Numbered from the stretch's first letter, positions 46,559 through 56,748 are shown. The stretch is DNA of 64,000 nucleotides from Modicisalibacter coralii (GCF_004117855.1 NZ_QWBW01000010.1:1-64000), one strand, 5' to 3'. The notes: generated by a model from the letters alone, not told the origin. Numbers and translations are program-made.

Positions 46559-47473
46559 ATGCTCGAGCTTCGCCATCTTCGCACTCTGATCGCCCTGCGT
46601 GATGCCGGCTCGCTGGTGGAAGCCGCCGAACGGGTCCATCTCACCCAGTCCGCCCTGTCGCACCAGATCAAGGATCTCGAGGAGCGCCTGGGCAATCCGC
46701 TGTTCCTGCGCAAGACCCGTCCGGTGACCTTCACCCGCAGCGGCGAACGGCTGCTCGCCCTGGCCGATCAGGTCCTTCCCCAGGTGCGCATGGCCGAACG
46801 CGACCTGGCGCGCCTGGCCGGCGACGAACAGGGCCGGCTGCACATGGCCATCGAATGTCACAGCTGCTTTCAGTGGCTGATGCCGACCATCGACCGCTTT
46901 CGCGATCACTGGCAGGAGGTCGAGGTCGACATTCCCAGCGGCCACAACTTCGACCCGCTGCCGGCGCTGGCCCGCGAGCATCTCGACCTGGTGATCACCG
47001 CCGACCCGCAGCCGCTGGCCGGCGTCCACTACGAGCCGCTGTTCCGCTACGAGGGGCTGCTGGCGGTGGCCAAGCAGCACCGGCTGGTCGACCGACCCTA
47101 CGTGACGCCGGAGGAACTCGCCGGCGAAACGCTGATCACCTACCCGGTGGAGCACGCCCGGCTCGATGTCTTCACCCAGTTTCTCGACCCGGCCGGCCTG
47201 GCACCGCGCGAGGTGCGTACCGCCGAGCTGACGATCATGATGATGCAGCTGGTGGCCAGCGGCCGAGGTGTCTGCGCGCTGCCCAACTGGGCGTTGACCG
47301 AATACCTGGAACGCGACTACGTGCGCGCCCTGCCGCTGGGCGAGCAGGGCGTGTGGAGCACGCTGTTCGCGGCGATCCGCGAGGACAGCCGCGAACTGCC
47401 GTGGATGGAGGATTTCCTGCGCACCGCCCGCGAGACCTCGTTTGCGGTGCTGTCGGGGATCAAGCCGGCCTAG
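46559..47473 (+). CDS. metR: LysR-family regulator MetR
   Basis: 304 aa. N-terminal HTH (MLELRHLRTLIALRDAGSLV, then TQSALSHQIKDLEERLG). The substrate domain holds IECHSCFQWLMPTIDRFRDH near 104-123, the MetR hallmark for homocysteine sensing. Divergent from metE. ATG 46559 aligns with E. coli MetR; a TTG at 46541 is in frame but inside the MetR box. Confidence 0.95.
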   Translation: MLELRHLRTLIALRDAGSLVEAAERVHLTQSALSHQIKDLEERLGNPLFLRKTRPVTFTRSGERLLALADQVLPQVRMAERDLARLAGDEQGRLHMAIECHSCFQWLMPTIDRFRDHWQEVEVDIPSGHNFDPLPALAREHLDLVITADPQPLAGVHYEPLFRYEGLLAVAKQHRLVDRPYVTPEELAGETLITYPVEHARLDVFTQFLDPAGLAPREVRTAELTIMMMQLVASGRGVCALPNWALTEYLERDYVRALPLGEQGVWSTLFAAIREDSRELPWMEDFLRTARETSFAVLSGIKPA

Positions 47474-47486
47474 GCGTCTCGTTCAA

Positions 47487-47939
47487 TCAGAGCGCGTCGC
47501 GGGTCCACTCGAGGATAGTCGTGTAGCCGCCCTCCGGGAGCTGCGGACTGGGCGCGTCGGTGGCCAGCACCAGGCGATCCGCCTCGAGCGTCACCTCGCG
47601 CGTCAGGCGGGCGCCCTCCCAGAAGGGCAGGCTGGCGATGTCGACGTCGTGATGCACCGCGCGGCCGGACAGCGACCAGTCGCCGCCATAGGCGAAGCCG
47701 CTCTGGAAGTGGGCGGCCAGGCTGGCGTCGCTGCCGAGATCGAGCGGCGGCCGCTGGCGGGCGACCACCTGAACCGCCATGCGTCCCGGTCGGCCGACGT
47801 CATCGAGCTGGTAGAGGAGCTGGCCGGCGGCCTCGCCGAGCGGCGCCCGCTCGCGTCCGTCGGGCCAGCGGTAGACGAAACGCTGCAACCGCCAGGCGCC
47901 GGCCAGCGCCTCGGGGGTGGGAAGTACGGGGTCGGACAT
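47487..47939 (-). CDS. Lipocalin-like/DUF-type small protein in the rst operon
   Basis: 150 aa, soluble, beta-rich, with a start (LAGAWRLQRFVYRWPDGRER) and a mid-part (GRMAVQVVARQRP, FAYGGDWSLSG) typical of the lipocalin-like_5 group. No signal peptide. It begins 24 bases after the rstB stop on the same strand and so is probably co-transcribed with rstAB. Function unknown. Confidence 0.8.
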   Translation of the reverse strand: MSDPVLPTPEALAGAWRLQRFVYRWPDGRERAPLGEAAGQLLYQLDDVGRPGRMAVQVVARQRPPLDLGSDASLAAHFQSGFAYGGDWSLSGRAVHHDVDIASLPFWEGARLTREVTLEADRLVLATDAPSPQLPEGGYTTILEWTRDAL

Positions 47940-47962
47940 GGCGAATCTCCATTCTCGGAACG

Positions 47963-49600
47963 TCAGACGGGGCCGCCGAGCGTGGGCTGGGTGGTCGCCG
48001 GCAGCAGCAGGCTGAAGCGGGCCCCGCCCAGCGTGTGGCTCTCCTCGACCACCACGCTGCCGCCGTGCCAGAGCATGATCTTCTGGACGATCGACAGCCC
48101 CAGCCCATAGCCGCCGGAACGTCGCGTGCGGCTGTCGTCGAGCCGCGCGAAGGGCTTGAAGACCTCCATGCGCTCGTTCTCGGGCACGCCGGGGCCGTCG
48201 TCCTCGACATCCAGGCGTACCGCCCGGGTATCCCGCGAGATCACGATCATCACGCGCGACTCGGCGTGTCGGCAGGCATTGGCGACCAGATTCTGCAGGG
48301 CACGCTGCAGATAGCGCGGCTCGGCGACAACCTCGATCTCGTCGCCCGGGGCGATCGACAGCGCGATGTGCGGGTGCAGCGAATCGAGCGCCTCGACGAC
48401 CCGCTCGGCCATCGCCCGGCAATCGATGCTCTCGGTCTCCAGGCGCACGCCGCTGGCGTTGTCGCTGCCCAGCTTGGCGTAGGTGAGAATCTCGTCGACC
48501 AGTTGATCGAGCTCCTCGATGTCGCTGTCGATGCCCTTGAGCTGGCGGCGCACCGCGTCATCGTCGGTCATGTCGTCGACCATCTGCACGGCGAAGCGGA
48601 TACGCGCCACCGGCGTGCGCAGCTCATGGGAGACGGCACGGATCATCTCCTGCTGGGCGCGGATCAACGACTGTACCTGGGCGGCCATGCCGTTGAAGGC
48701 CATCCCCAGCCGGCCCATGAAGTCGCTGCTGTCGACCTTGACGCGGGTATCGAGATAACCGCCGGCGATGCGTGTCGCTGCCTTTTCGAGTCGCGCCATG
48801 CGCGCCTCGACGCCGCGCACGATCAGGTAGATCGCCCCCGCCAGCAGCATCAGCGACGCCAGCACCAGCCCCAGGGTCAGCGTCAGCGGCATGGTGTCGA
48901 AGGCGTGCACCGGGCCCACCTGCAGCCAGCGCTTGCCGCTCTCCTCCGAGTCGCCCAGCAGCAGGACCCGGGCGTGGGCCGACAGGCTGCGCTCGACGGG
49001 CTCGAGACGCAGCACCACCTCGCCACCGCGCAGGCGCTCGCGCTGGCGCTCGTCGAGCCCGTCGGGCGGCTGGTCGGTCAGGGTGATCGGCAGGGCCTGC
49101 TTGTCGGCCAGGGTCTTGAGCGGCACCTCGGGGGCCGGCATCGACTCGAGCCAGCCGCGCAGGCTGTCGACCAGACCGCGCATCTGCTGCTCGGTGAGCT
49201 CCGAGAACATGGCCTCGAGAACCAGCGGCTCCTTGGGCAGCCGCCGCCACAGGTGCCAGGTACCCAGGCCATCCTGCCTGACCAGCGGACGTCCCTCGTC
49301 GAGCCGGGCCCGCTGGAAGTAATTGAAGTCGACGCGCTCGGCGGGATGCAGAATCAGGGCGATGTTGAGACGCGCGCTCTGGCGGGCCAGCCAGGCCGGC
49401 CGCTCGCTCTCGGGGACCTCGCCGATCAGCGTGGTGAGCAGTGCCATGGGCGCGCTGGCCAGCCGTTCCCGATAATGCTCGCGGCGCACCTGATCGACCA
49501 CCAGATACCCCAGCATCGCCAGGCTGAAGGTCAGGATCAGGGCCAGCAGCAGCGACGCATAGACGCGCAGGAACGTGCTGTCACGCAGGGTGCGGCGCAT
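47963..49600 (-). CDS. rstB: Sensor histidine kinase RstB
   Basis: About 545 aa. TM1 at about 12-34; a periplasmic sensor of over 200 residues with RstB-like LRGGEVVLRLEPVE and RWLQVGP; TM2 at about 245-268; HAMP; H-box AVSHELRTPVARIRFAVQM with the phosphorylated His; N, G1 and G2 boxes (NLVANACRHA, DDGPGVP, GYGLGLSIV). Partner RstA is encoded just upstream with a 5-base gap. RstB homologues respond to Mg2+ and low pH; here unknown. The periplasmic part is longer than in E. coli RstB. Confidence 0.93.
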   Translation of the reverse strand: MRRTLRDSTFLRVYASLLLALILTFSLAMLGYLVVDQVRREHYRERLASAPMALLTTLIGEVPESERPAWLARQSARLNIALILHPAERVDFNYFQRARLDEGRPLVRQDGLGTWHLWRRLPKEPLVLEAMFSELTEQQMRGLVDSLRGWLESMPAPEVPLKTLADKQALPITLTDQPPDGLDERQRERLRGGEVVLRLEPVERSLSAHARVLLLGDSEESGKRWLQVGPVHAFDTMPLTLTLGLVLASLMLLAGAIYLIVRGVEARMARLEKAATRIAGGYLDTRVKVDSSDFMGRLGMAFNGMAAQVQSLIRAQQEMIRAVSHELRTPVARIRFAVQMVDDMTDDDAVRRQLKGIDSDIEELDQLVDEILTYAKLGSDNASGVRLETESIDCRAMAERVVEALDSLHPHIALSIAPGDEIEVVAEPRYLQRALQNLVANACRHAESRVMIVISRDTRAVRLDVEDDGPGVPENERMEVFKPFARLDDSRTRRSGGYGLGLSIVQKIMLWHGGSVVVEESHTLGGARFSLLLPATTQPTLGGPV

Positions 49601-49605
49601 CGGAC

Positions 49606-50322
49606 TCAGGCGTCCTTGACGAATAGATAACCCTTGCTGCGAACCGTCTTGATGCGGTGCGGCTGGTTGGGATCGTCGCCGATCTTGGGCCGGATGCGCG
49701 ACACGCGCACGTCGATCGAGCGGTCCTGGCCGTCGTACTTGATGCCGCGCAGCGACGAGAAGATCTCCTCGCGGGTCAGCACCCGACCGGCATTGTCGGC
49801 GAGCAGCCACAGCAGATCGAACTCGGCGCTGGTCAGGTCGACCCGCTCGCCTTCCAGCCAGGCTTCGCGCGTGGCACTGTCGATGGTGAGGTTGCCGAAG
49901 GTCAGGCGGACCGCGCCACTGCCGCTTTCGACGGGGTCGCTGCGACGCATCAGGGCCCGCATGCGCGCCAGCAGCACGCGGGGCTGAACCGGCTTGGGCA
50001 CGTAGTCGTCGGCGCCCATCTCCAGGCCCAGCACCTGGTCCATGTCGTCGGTCCGCGCGGTCAGCATCAGGATCGGACCGGCATACTGCGGGCGTACCCG
50101 CCGGCAGATCGACAACCCGTCCTCGCCGGGAAGCATCAGGTCGAGGATCACGATGTCCGGCTCCAGCTCGACGATACGCTCGACGGCATGCGTGCCGTCC
50201 GCCTCCAGCGTGACCTGGAAGCCGTTGGCCTCGAGGTATTCGCGAGTCAGATTCGCCAGGCGCTCATCGTCCTCGATGATCAGTACGTGGTCCTTGTGTT
50301 TGCTGTCCAAGCTGTCATCCAT
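49606..50322 (-). CDS. rstA: Response regulator RstA (OmpR family)
   Basis: 238 aa. Receiver domain with acidic pair EDD near 17-19, phosphoryl Asp in DIVILDLMLPGEDG near 61, Thr/Lys of the switch (LTARTDD, KPVQPR). Winged-helix DNA-binding domain: FGNLTIDSATREAWLEGERV, LRGIKYDGQDRSIDVRVSRI and KTVRSKGYLFV, which match RstA strongly. First gene of the rstA-rstB-lipocalin unit. Confidence 0.94.
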   Translation of the reverse strand: MDDSLDSKHKDHVLIIEDDERLANLTREYLEANGFQVTLEADGTHAVERIVELEPDIVILDLMLPGEDGLSICRRVRPQYAGPILMLTARTDDMDQVLGLEMGADDYVPKPVQPRVLLARMRALMRRSDPVESGSGAVRLTFGNLTIDSATREAWLEGERVDLTSAEFDLLWLLADNAGRVLTREEIFSSLRGIKYDGQDRSIDVRVSRIRPKIGDDPNQPHRIKTVRSKGYLFVKDA

Positions 50323-50713
50323 CCTGTTGACTGGGGCGGCGCGCCGCCGCTGACGATCAGGTCTTGTCGACCCCCCGCAACTCCTGCCAATGCTACACCG
50401 AGCAACAGGGGGTTACGAGATGGTCACCCTCAACCTTAGCGAATGGCCGAGGATGATACCTGAAATCATTCTTGTTCGTGGCGCCGGTCGCGCAACCCCC
50501 TGATCCGTTATGACTTTTCCCTGTCGCCCCGAGTATGGGCCATGGCGTGGCAGGCGACCACGCTGAGTGACACCTTTTTTCTCGACATTTTAATGCCGAT
50601 AAATTTCCCGACAAACGCTCTTTGGCCCCTCGAAAAATTCATCTTCCGCCACGAAAGGCGCAACCATGCCGCCCCGCGCCGGACGCCAGAAATGCCCCCA
50701 GACGAGGCACAAC

Positions 50714-50722
50714 TTATCCACA
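50714..50722 (+). promoter_or_regulatory. DnaA box upstream of nrdA
   Basis: TTATCCACA is a perfect match to TTATNCACA. A weaker TTATCCGCT follows at 50725-50733. DnaA regulates nrdAB in E. coli, so this is a plausible control site rather than a replication origin. Confidence 0.7.
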
Positions 50723-50749
50723 AGTTATCCGCTTGCTGGGCACTTAAAA

Positions 50750-50765
50750 GCACATTATCTTGTGT
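50750..50765. promoter_or_regulatory. NrdR box 1
   Basis: GCACATTATCTTGTGT; its complement ACACAAGATAATGTGC fits the palindromic NrdR pattern ACAC-N8-GTGT with one terminal mismatch. Its centre lies 31 bases from that of box 2, three helical turns. Confidence 0.75.
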
Positions 50766-50780
50766 CACCACCTAGCACGG

Positions 50781-50796
50781 CCACAAGATGATGTGG
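50781..50796. promoter_or_regulatory. NrdR box 2
   Basis: CCACAAGATGATGTGG is palindromic at its ends and near-identical in its core to box 1. The pair with 31-base spacing is the standard layout for the NrdR repressor. Confidence 0.75.
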
Positions 50797-50909
50797 CTAC
50801 TAACAATTTAGCGAAACGCTGTCAATGAGCGTCCCGACGACGCTCCGGGCCGCGTTTTCACGCCCCGCGAGCCGGGGCGAACGTCTTTCCTACAGATTCC
50901 TCACTACGG

Positions 50910-53831
50910 ATGACCGGCGCCATGGAAACCACTCTCGCTCCCGATCCGACGGGCATGAACGTGACCGCCCCCAAGCAACTGCGAGTCATCAAGCGCAACG
51001 GTGACGTCGTTGCCTTCGACGCCAGCAAGATATCGGTGGCCATGACCAAGGCCTTCATCGCCGTCGAGGGCGACAACGCCGGCACCTCGTCGCGCATCCG
51101 CGACTTCGTCGCCGAGGCCGCCGCGCAGATCGTCGAGGCCTTCGAGCGGCGCACGCCGGACAACGGCACCCTGCACATCGAGGACATCCAGGACCAGGTC
51201 GAACTGGCGCTGATGCGTGCCGGCGAGCAGAAGGTCGCCCGCGCCTACGTGCTCTACCGCGAGGAGCACGCCCGCGCCCGCCAGGCCGCCGGCGGCGACA
51301 TCGCCAAGCCGCACCCCACGCTCAACGTCACCCTCGCCGACGGCACCGTGCGTCCGCTCGACCTGGGCCGCGTCGAGACGCTGGTGCATGACGCCTGCGC
51401 CGAGCTCGAGAACGTCAACGCCAAGAAGATCGTCGACGACTCGCTGAAGAACCTCTACGACGGTGTCAGCGTCGACGGCGTGTCGCAGGCGCTGATGATG
51501 ACCGCGCGCACGCTGGTCGAGAAGGAACCCAACTACACCTACGTCACCGCGCGGCTGCTGCAGGACAACCTGCGTCGCGAGGCGCTGGCCTTCCTGGGCA
51601 TCGCCGAGGAAGCCACCTATCAGGAGATGGCCGAGCTCTACAAGCCGGCCTTCCAGGCCTACATCGCCAAGGGCATCGAATTCGAGCAGCTCGACCCGGC
51701 ACTCGCCGAGTTCGACCTCGAGCGCCTGGGCGATGCGCTCGATCACACCCGCGACAACCAGTTCACCTACCTGGGCCTGCAGACCCTCTACGACCGCTAC
51801 TTCATCCACCGCGACGACGTCCGCTACGAGCTGCCGCAGGTGATGTTCATGCGCGTCGCCATGGGCCTGGCGCTCAACGAGGACGATCGCGAGGCGCGCG
51901 CCATCGAGTTCTACGAGCTGCTCTCCAGCTTCGACTACATGGCCTCCACGCCGACCCTGTTCAACGCCGGCACCGTGCGCAGCCAGCTCTCCAGCTGCTA
52001 CCTCACCACCGTGCCCGACGAGCTCGACGGCATCTACAGCGCGATCCGCGACAACGCCCTGCTCTCCAAGTGGGCCGGCGGCCTGGGCAACGACTGGACG
52101 CCGGTGCGCGCGCTGGGTTCCTACATCAAGGGCACCAACGGCAAGAGCCAGGGCGTGGTGCCATTCCTCAAGGTGGTCAACGACACCGCGGTGGCCGTCA
52201 ATCAGGGCGGCAAGCGCAAGGGCGCGGTCTGCGCCTACCTCGAGACCTGGCACCTCGACGTCGAGGAGTTCATCGAGCTGCGCAAGAACACCGGCGACGA
52301 CCGCCGCCGCACCCACGACATGAACACCGCCAACTGGGTGCCGGACCTGTTCATGAAGCGCGTGTTCGACGACAAGGACTGGACGCTGTTCTCGCCGTCC
52401 ACCTGCCCGGACCTGCACGACCTGTACGGCGCCGCCTTCGAGAAGCGCTACGAGGAGTACGAGGCGATGACCTACACCGGTCAGCTCAAGCTCTTCAAGC
52501 GCGTCAAGGCCAAGGACCTGTGGCGCAAGATGCTGTCCATGCTGTTCGAGACCGGCCACCCGTGGATCACCTTCAAGGACCCGTGCAACCTGCGCAGCCC
52601 GCAGCAGCACGCCGGGGTGGTTCACTCCTCCAACCTGTGCACCGAGATCACGCTGAACACCAGCGCCGACGAGATCGCGGTGTGCAACCTGGGCTCGGTC
52701 AACCTGGCGCAGCACATCGTCGACGGCAAGCTTGACGGCGACAAGCTCGGCAAGACCGTCAAGACCGCGGTGCGGATGCTCGATAACGTCATCGACATCA
52801 ACTACTACGCGGTGCCCCAGGCCGAGAACTCCAACTTCAAGCACCGCCCGGTGGGGCTCGGCATCATGGGCTTCCAGGACGCCCTCTACAAGCAGGGCAT
52901 CGCCTACGCCTCGGACGACGCGGTGAGCTTCGCCGACACCTCCATGGAGCTGGTCAGCTACCACGCCATCGAGGCCTCCTCGGATCTCGCCGCCGAGCGC
53001 GGCACCTACCAGAGCTTCGACGGCTCGCTGTGGAGCCAGGGCATCCTGCCGATAGACTCCATCGAGAAGCTCAAGGCCGAACGCGGTGCCGACTACATCG
53101 AGGTCGACACCTCCACGACCCAGGACTGGCAGCGCATCCGCGACAAGATCGCCAGCCAGGGCATGCGCAACTCCAACGTCATGGCGATCGCCCCGACCGC
53201 GACGATCTCCAACATCTGCGGCGTCTCGCAGTCGATCGAGCCGACCTACCAGAACCTGTTCGTCAAATCGAACCTGTCCGGCGAGTTCACCGTAGTCAAC
53301 GCCTACATGGTCCGCGATCTCAAGGAACGCGGCCTGTGGGACGAGGTGATGATCAACGACCTCAAGTACTACGACGGTAGCGTCCAGCCCATCGACCGTG
53401 TGCCGGACGACATCAAGGCGCGCTACGCCAGCGCCTTCGAGGTCGAGCCCAAGTGGCTGGTCGAGGCCGCCGCGCGCCGCCAGAAGTGGATCGACCAGGC
53501 GCAGTCGCTGAACCTCTACATCGCCGGGGTCTCGGGCAAGAAGCTCGACGTCACCTACCGCATGGCCTGGTTCCGCGGTCTCAAGACCACCTACTACCTG
53601 CGCGCCCTGAGCGCCACCTCGGTGGAGAAATCGACCGTCGACCGCGGCAAGCTCAACGCCGTGGGCAACGCCGGCGGCGGCACTGGCGAACCGGCCCCCG
53701 CCCCGGCGGCCGAGGCGCCCAAGTCCGAGCCGCGCGGCATCGACGACTTCCTGACCGGCAAGGGCGGCAGCGGGTCGCGCGCGCCGTCGGCCGGCGAGAT
53801 CGACGAACTGGGCTGCGAGGCCTGCCAGTAA
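50910..53831 (+). CDS. nrdA: Class Ia ribonucleotide reductase, large subunit
   Basis: 973 aa. Two ATP-cone domains in series are seen: about 22-110 ([20 protein letters not shown]) and about 135-225 ([20 protein letters not shown]). The catalytic barrel holds [11 protein letters not shown] (Cys of the redox pair), NLCTEITLN (active-site Asn, thiyl Cys, Glu), [11 protein letters not shown] (second redox Cys) and [10 protein letters not shown] (radical-relay Tyr). The C-terminal shuttle pair is CEAC. Double cones resemble P. aeruginosa NrdA. It forms the operon nrdA-nrdB under NrdR. ATG 50922 is an alternative start. Confidence 0.97.
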   Translation: MTGAMETTLAPDPTGMNVTAPKQLRVIKRNGDVVAFDASKISVAMTKAFIAVEGDNAGTSSRIRDFVAEAAAQIVEAFERRTPDNGTLHIEDIQDQVELALMRAGEQKVARAYVLYREEHARARQAAGGDIAKPHPTLNVTLADGTVRPLDLGRVETLVHDACAELENVNAKKIVDDSLKNLYDGVSVDGVSQALMMTARTLVEKEPNYTYVTARLLQDNLRREALAFLGIAEEATYQEMAELYKPAFQAYIAKGIEFEQLDPALAEFDLERLGDALDHTRDNQFTYLGLQTLYDRYFIHRDDVRYELPQVMFMRVAMGLALNEDDREARAIEFYELLSSFDYMASTPTLFNAGTVRSQLSSCYLTTVPDELDGIYSAIRDNALLSKWAGGLGNDWTPVRALGSYIKGTNGKSQGVVPFLKVVNDTAVAVNQGGKRKGAVCAYLETWHLDVEEFIELRKNTGDDRRRTHDMNTANWVPDLFMKRVFDDKDWTLFSPSTCPDLHDLYGAAFEKRYEEYEAMTYTGQLKLFKRVKAKDLWRKMLSMLFETGHPWITFKDPCNLRSPQQHAGVVHSSNLCTEITLNTSADEIAVCNLGSVNLAQHIVDGKLDGDKLGKTVKTAVRMLDNVIDINYYAVPQAENSNFKHRPVGLGIMGFQDALYKQGIAYASDDAVSFADTSMELVSYHAIEASSDLAAERGTYQSFDGSLWSQGILPIDSIEKLKAERGADYIEVDTSTTQDWQRIRDKIASQGMRNSNVMAIAPTATISNICGVSQSIEPTYQNLFVKSNLSGEFTVVNAYMVRDLKERGLWDEVMINDLKYYDGSVQPIDRVPDDIKARYASAFEVEPKWLVEAAARRQKWIDQAQSLNLYIAGVSGKKLDVTYRMAWFRGLKTTYYLRALSATSVEKSTVDRGKLNAVGNAGGGTGEPAPAPAAEAPKSEPRGIDDFLTGKGGSGSRAPSAGEIDELGCEACQ

Positions 53832-53843
53832 CGACCAAGAAGG

Positions 53844-53926
53844 AAGAGGGAAGGCGGCGCTGCGCGCCGACCCAGCAGGCAGGCTCATGGCCGCCTGCTC
53901 TTCCGCCCGAAGGGCGCTTCCCTCTT
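53844..53926 (+). other. Long hairpin in the nrdA-nrdB spacer
   Basis: AAGAGGGAAG (53844-53853) pairs perfectly with CTTCCCTCTT (53917-53926), and AGCAGGC (53874-53880) with GCCTGCT (53893-53899) inside. The fold would separate the two genes' ribosome sites and may adjust the ratio of the subunits or protect the mRNA. Confidence 0.55.
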
Positions 53927-53958
53927 GTCTCTTCCACCTCCGAGGAACGAGGACGATC

Positions 53959-55200
53959 ATGCTGAACTGGGACGATTTCCACGAAGACGACGCCCCCACC
54001 GCCGAACAGCCGAGCCCGGCCAAGGCCCCTGCAGCGGCGCCTGCCGCCGAGCCCGAGGCCACGGCGGTGAAGGAAGCGGCCGGCCGTTACCAGGCCGCCG
54101 ATAGCGACCGCCTGGCGCGTGCCCGCGCCTCGCTCGAGGAGCTCGACGTCGCCGCCGGCCTGGAAGAGCTCGAGATGGGTGCCGCGCGCATCGATGTCGA
54201 TGACAAGCGCATGATCAACGCCCGCGCCGACCTCAACCAGCTGGTGCCCTTCAAGTACGAGTGGGCCTGGCAGAAGTACCTGGATGGCAGCGCCAACCAC
54301 TGGATGCCCCAGGAAATCAACATGAACGCCGACATCGCGCTGTGGAAGAGCAGCGACGGCCTGACCGCCGACGAGCGGCGCATCGTCGAGCGCAGCCTGG
54401 GCTACTTCTCCACCGCCGACTCGCTGGTCGCCAACAACCTGGTGCTCGCCGTCTACCGGCTGATCACCAATCCCGAGTGCCGCCAGTACCTGCTGCGCCA
54501 GTCCTTCGAGGAAGCGATCCACACTCACGCCTATCAATACTGCGTGGAATCGCTGGGCATGGACGAGGGCGAGGTCTTCAACATGTACCGCGAAGTGCCG
54601 TCGGTCTCCGCCAAGTCCGCCTGGAGCCTCAAGCACACCCAGTCGCTGGCGCGCCCGGACTTCCACACCGGCACCCCGGAGACCGACCAGGAGCTGCTGC
54701 GCAACCTGATCGCCTTCTACTGCGTCACCGAAGGCATCTTCTTCTACTGCGGCTTCAGCCAGATCCTCTCCATGGGTCGGCGCAACAAGATGACCGGCGT
54801 CGCCGAGCAGTTCCAGTACATCCTGCGCGACGAGTCGATGCACCTGAACTTCGGCGTCGACATGATCAACCAGATCAAGATCGAGAACCCGCACCTGTGG
54901 ACCGCCGAGTTCCAAGACGAGGTCACCCAGATGATCCTCGAGGGCACCGAGCTGGAGGTCGCCTACGCCCGCGACACCATGCCCCGCGGCGTGCTGGGCA
55001 TGAACGCGGCGATCATGGAGGAGTACCTGCACTTCATCTGCAACCGCCGCCTCGCCCAGATCGGCCTCAAGGAGCAGTTCCCCGGTGCGCAGAACCCCTT
55101 CCCGTGGATGAGCGAGATCATCGACCTGCGCAAGGAGAAGAACTTCTTCGAGACCCGCGTCACCGAATACCAGGTCGGCGGCGCGCTGAGCTGGGATTGA
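53959..55200 (+). CDS. nrdB: Class Ia ribonucleotide reductase, small subunit
   Basis: 413 aa. It houses the di-iron centre and the tyrosyl radical. After an Ala/Pro/Glu-rich N-terminal tail (about 1-45) come ADIALWKS, the metal-ligand region [14 protein letters not shown] near 193-206 with its Glu, His and radical Tyr, and [18 protein letters not shown] near 290-307 with further Glu and His ligands. Good GAGGA before the ATG. Ends with a terminator. The long tail is unusual compared with E. coli NrdB. Confidence 0.96.
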   Translation: MLNWDDFHEDDAPTAEQPSPAKAPAAAPAAEPEATAVKEAAGRYQAADSDRLARARASLEELDVAAGLEELEMGAARIDVDDKRMINARADLNQLVPFKYEWAWQKYLDGSANHWMPQEINMNADIALWKSSDGLTADERRIVERSLGYFSTADSLVANNLVLAVYRLITNPECRQYLLRQSFEEAIHTHAYQYCVESLGMDEGEVFNMYREVPSVSAKSAWSLKHTQSLARPDFHTGTPETDQELLRNLIAFYCVTEGIFFYCGFSQILSMGRRNKMTGVAEQFQYILRDESMHLNFGVDMINQIKIENPHLWTAEFQDEVTQMILEGTELEVAYARDTMPRGVLGMNAAIMEEYLHFICNRRLAQIGLKEQFPGAQNPFPWMSEIIDLRKEKNFFETRVTEYQVGGALSWD

Positions 55201-55221
55201 GCCCCGACGCAAGCGACCACG

Positions 55222-55241
55222 AGCCCCGCCACGGCGGGGCT
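55222..55241 (+). terminator. Terminator of the nrdAB operon
   Basis: AGCCCCGCC-AC-GGCGGGGCT followed by TCTTCGT. Perfect 9-bp stem. Confidence 0.8.
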
Positions 55242-55267
55242 TCTTCGTGTTATCCCCTGGAGCCCCC

Positions 55268-55675
55268 ATGCCTGCCCCCACCGTTCTGTCCATCGCCGCC
55301 GCCGTGATCGTCGACGACCGCCAGCGTCTGCTGCTGGTGCGCAAGCGCGGCAGTCCGTGGTTCATGCAACCGGGCGGCAAGATCGATGAGGGCGAAACGC
55401 CCGAGCAGGCCCTGCATCGAGAGCTTCGCGAAGAACTGGGATCGGCGGTCACCGCGTGCCGCTACCTGGGCGCCTACCGAGCCCCCGCGGCCAACGAACC
55501 CGGTGTCACGGTGCACGCCGAGCTGTTCCGGGTAACGATCGACACCCCACCCGTGGCGGCCGCGGAGATCGAGGAATTGCGCTGGGTCGCGCGGCACCAG
55601 GCCGGGACACTCGCCCTGGCGGCCCTGACCCGGGAACACGTCCTGCCGCTGGCGTATCCCGAGTGGACAGCGTGA
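55268..55675 (+). CDS. NUDIX hydrolase
   Basis: 135 aa. NUDIX box GGKIDEGETPEQALHRELRE, then ELG, near 36-58, preceded by WFMQPGG. Small single-domain protein; probably acts on a nucleoside-diphosphate derivative. It starts only 26 bases after the nrdB terminator, so it needs its own promoter or read-through. Confidence 0.9.
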   Translation: MPAPTVLSIAAAVIVDDRQRLLLVRKRGSPWFMQPGGKIDEGETPEQALHRELREELGSAVTACRYLGAYRAPAANEPGVTVHAELFRVTIDTPPVAAAEIEELRWVARHQAGTLALAALTREHVLPLAYPEWTA

Positions 55676-55770
55676 ATCGCGTGGGGCGGTCGTGCTTTGC
55701 GTCCCGCCCCGGCTGACGGTAGGCTTGCCGCCGTCCCGACTCCCCCATTCCGTATCATCGAGGAATCCGC

Positions 55771-56748
55771 ATGCAACTCGGTATCATCGGTCTCGGCCGC
55801 ATGGGCGGCAACATCGCCCGCCGGCTGACTCGCGGCGGCCATACGGTCATCGCCCACGACCAGAACCCGGCCACCGTCGCGGCGCTGCACGACGACGGCA
55901 TCGGCCACGCCGAGAGCCTGGCCGCACTGGTCGCCGGCCTCGAGGCGCCACGCGCCGTGTGGGTGATGCTGCCCGCCGGCGAGCCCACCGAGACCACCAT
56001 CAATGCCCTGGCCGAGCTGATGACGGCGGGCGACATCATCATCGACGGCGGCAATACCTTCTACAAGGACGACATCCGCCGCGCCCGGGCGCTCGCGCCC
56101 AAGGGCATCCACTACGTCGATGTGGGCACCTCCGGCGGCGTCTGGGGCCTGGAGCGCGGCTACTGCATGATGGTCGGCGCCGAGCGCGAGGTCTTCGAGC
56201 ACCTCGATGCGCTGTTCGACACCCTGGCACCCGGCTATGGCGACCTGGAGCGCACCCACGGTCGCAACGCCCCGGATGACCGCGCCGAGCGCGGCTATAT
56301 CCATGCCGGCCCGGTGGGCGCCGGTCACTACGTCAAGATGGTCCACAACGGCATCGAATACGGCCTGATGCAGGCCTATGCCGAAGGCTTCGAGCTGATG
56401 CAGAGCAAGGCCTCGCCCGACCTGCCGGAAGGCGAGCGTTTCGATCTGAACCTGGCGGACGTCGCCGAGGTGTGGCGGCGCGGCAGCGTGGTCTCGTCGT
56501 GGCTGCTCGACCTCACCGCCCAGGCACTGGCCGGCGATCCGCGGCTCGATCACTACACCGGCGCGGTCGCCGACAGCGGCGAGGGGCGCTGGACCGTCGA
56601 CGCCGCCGTCGAGCAGGGCGTCTCCGCCCCGGTACTGGCCAATGCGCTGTTCGCGCGCTTCGCCTCGCGCCAGGAGAACACCTACGCCAACCGTCTGCTC
56701 TCGGCCATGCGCTTCGGCTTCGGCGGCCATGTCGAACCGCCGAAGTAG
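55771..56748 (+). CDS. gnd: 6-Phosphogluconate dehydrogenase, short NAD+-type
   Basis: 325 aa, shorter than the NADP enzymes of about 470 aa and as expected for the GndA/YqeC-type. Rossmann [13 protein letters not shown] near 7-19; [12 protein letters not shown] near 91-102; [20 protein letters not shown] near 112-131; catalytic Lys in [20 protein letters not shown] near 183-202. Oxidatively decarboxylates 6-phosphogluconate to ribulose 5-phosphate. Single gene. Confidence 0.93.
   Translation: MQLGIIGLGRMGGNIARRLTRGGHTVIAHDQNPATVAALHDDGIGHAESLAALVAGLEAPRAVWVMLPAGEPTETTINALAELMTAGDIIIDGGNTFYKDDIRRARALAPKGIHYVDVGTSGGVWGLERGYCMMVGAEREVFEHLDALFDTLAPGYGDLERTHGRNAPDDRAERGYIHAGPVGAGHYVKMVHNGIEYGLMQAYAEGFELMQSKASPDLPEGERFDLNLADVAEVWRRGSVVSSWLLDLTAQALAGDPRLDHYTGAVADSGEGRWTVDAAVEQGVSAPVLANALFARFASRQENTYANRLLSAMRFGFGGHVEPPK

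Larger units (their letters stand above)
50323..50909. other. Divergent regulatory region between rstA and nrdA
   Basis: About 590 bases without a gene. The half near nrdA carries a DnaA box (50714-50722) and two NrdR boxes (50750-50765, 50781-50796). The half near rstA has no site I can name. Confidence 0.6.

Noticed and set aside
50714-50733. Possible origin of replication
   Set aside because: Only one perfect DnaA box and one weak one, no AT-rich unwinding element, and no dnaA/dnaN/gidA genes nearby. A promoter-control role for nrdA fits better.
50904-54062. A very long minus-strand open frame of over 1000 codons opposite nrdA
   Set aside because: It mirrors nrdA codon for codon; its translation is rich in Val/Gly/His/Arg with no family features. 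Long antisense frames are expected in GC-rich genes.
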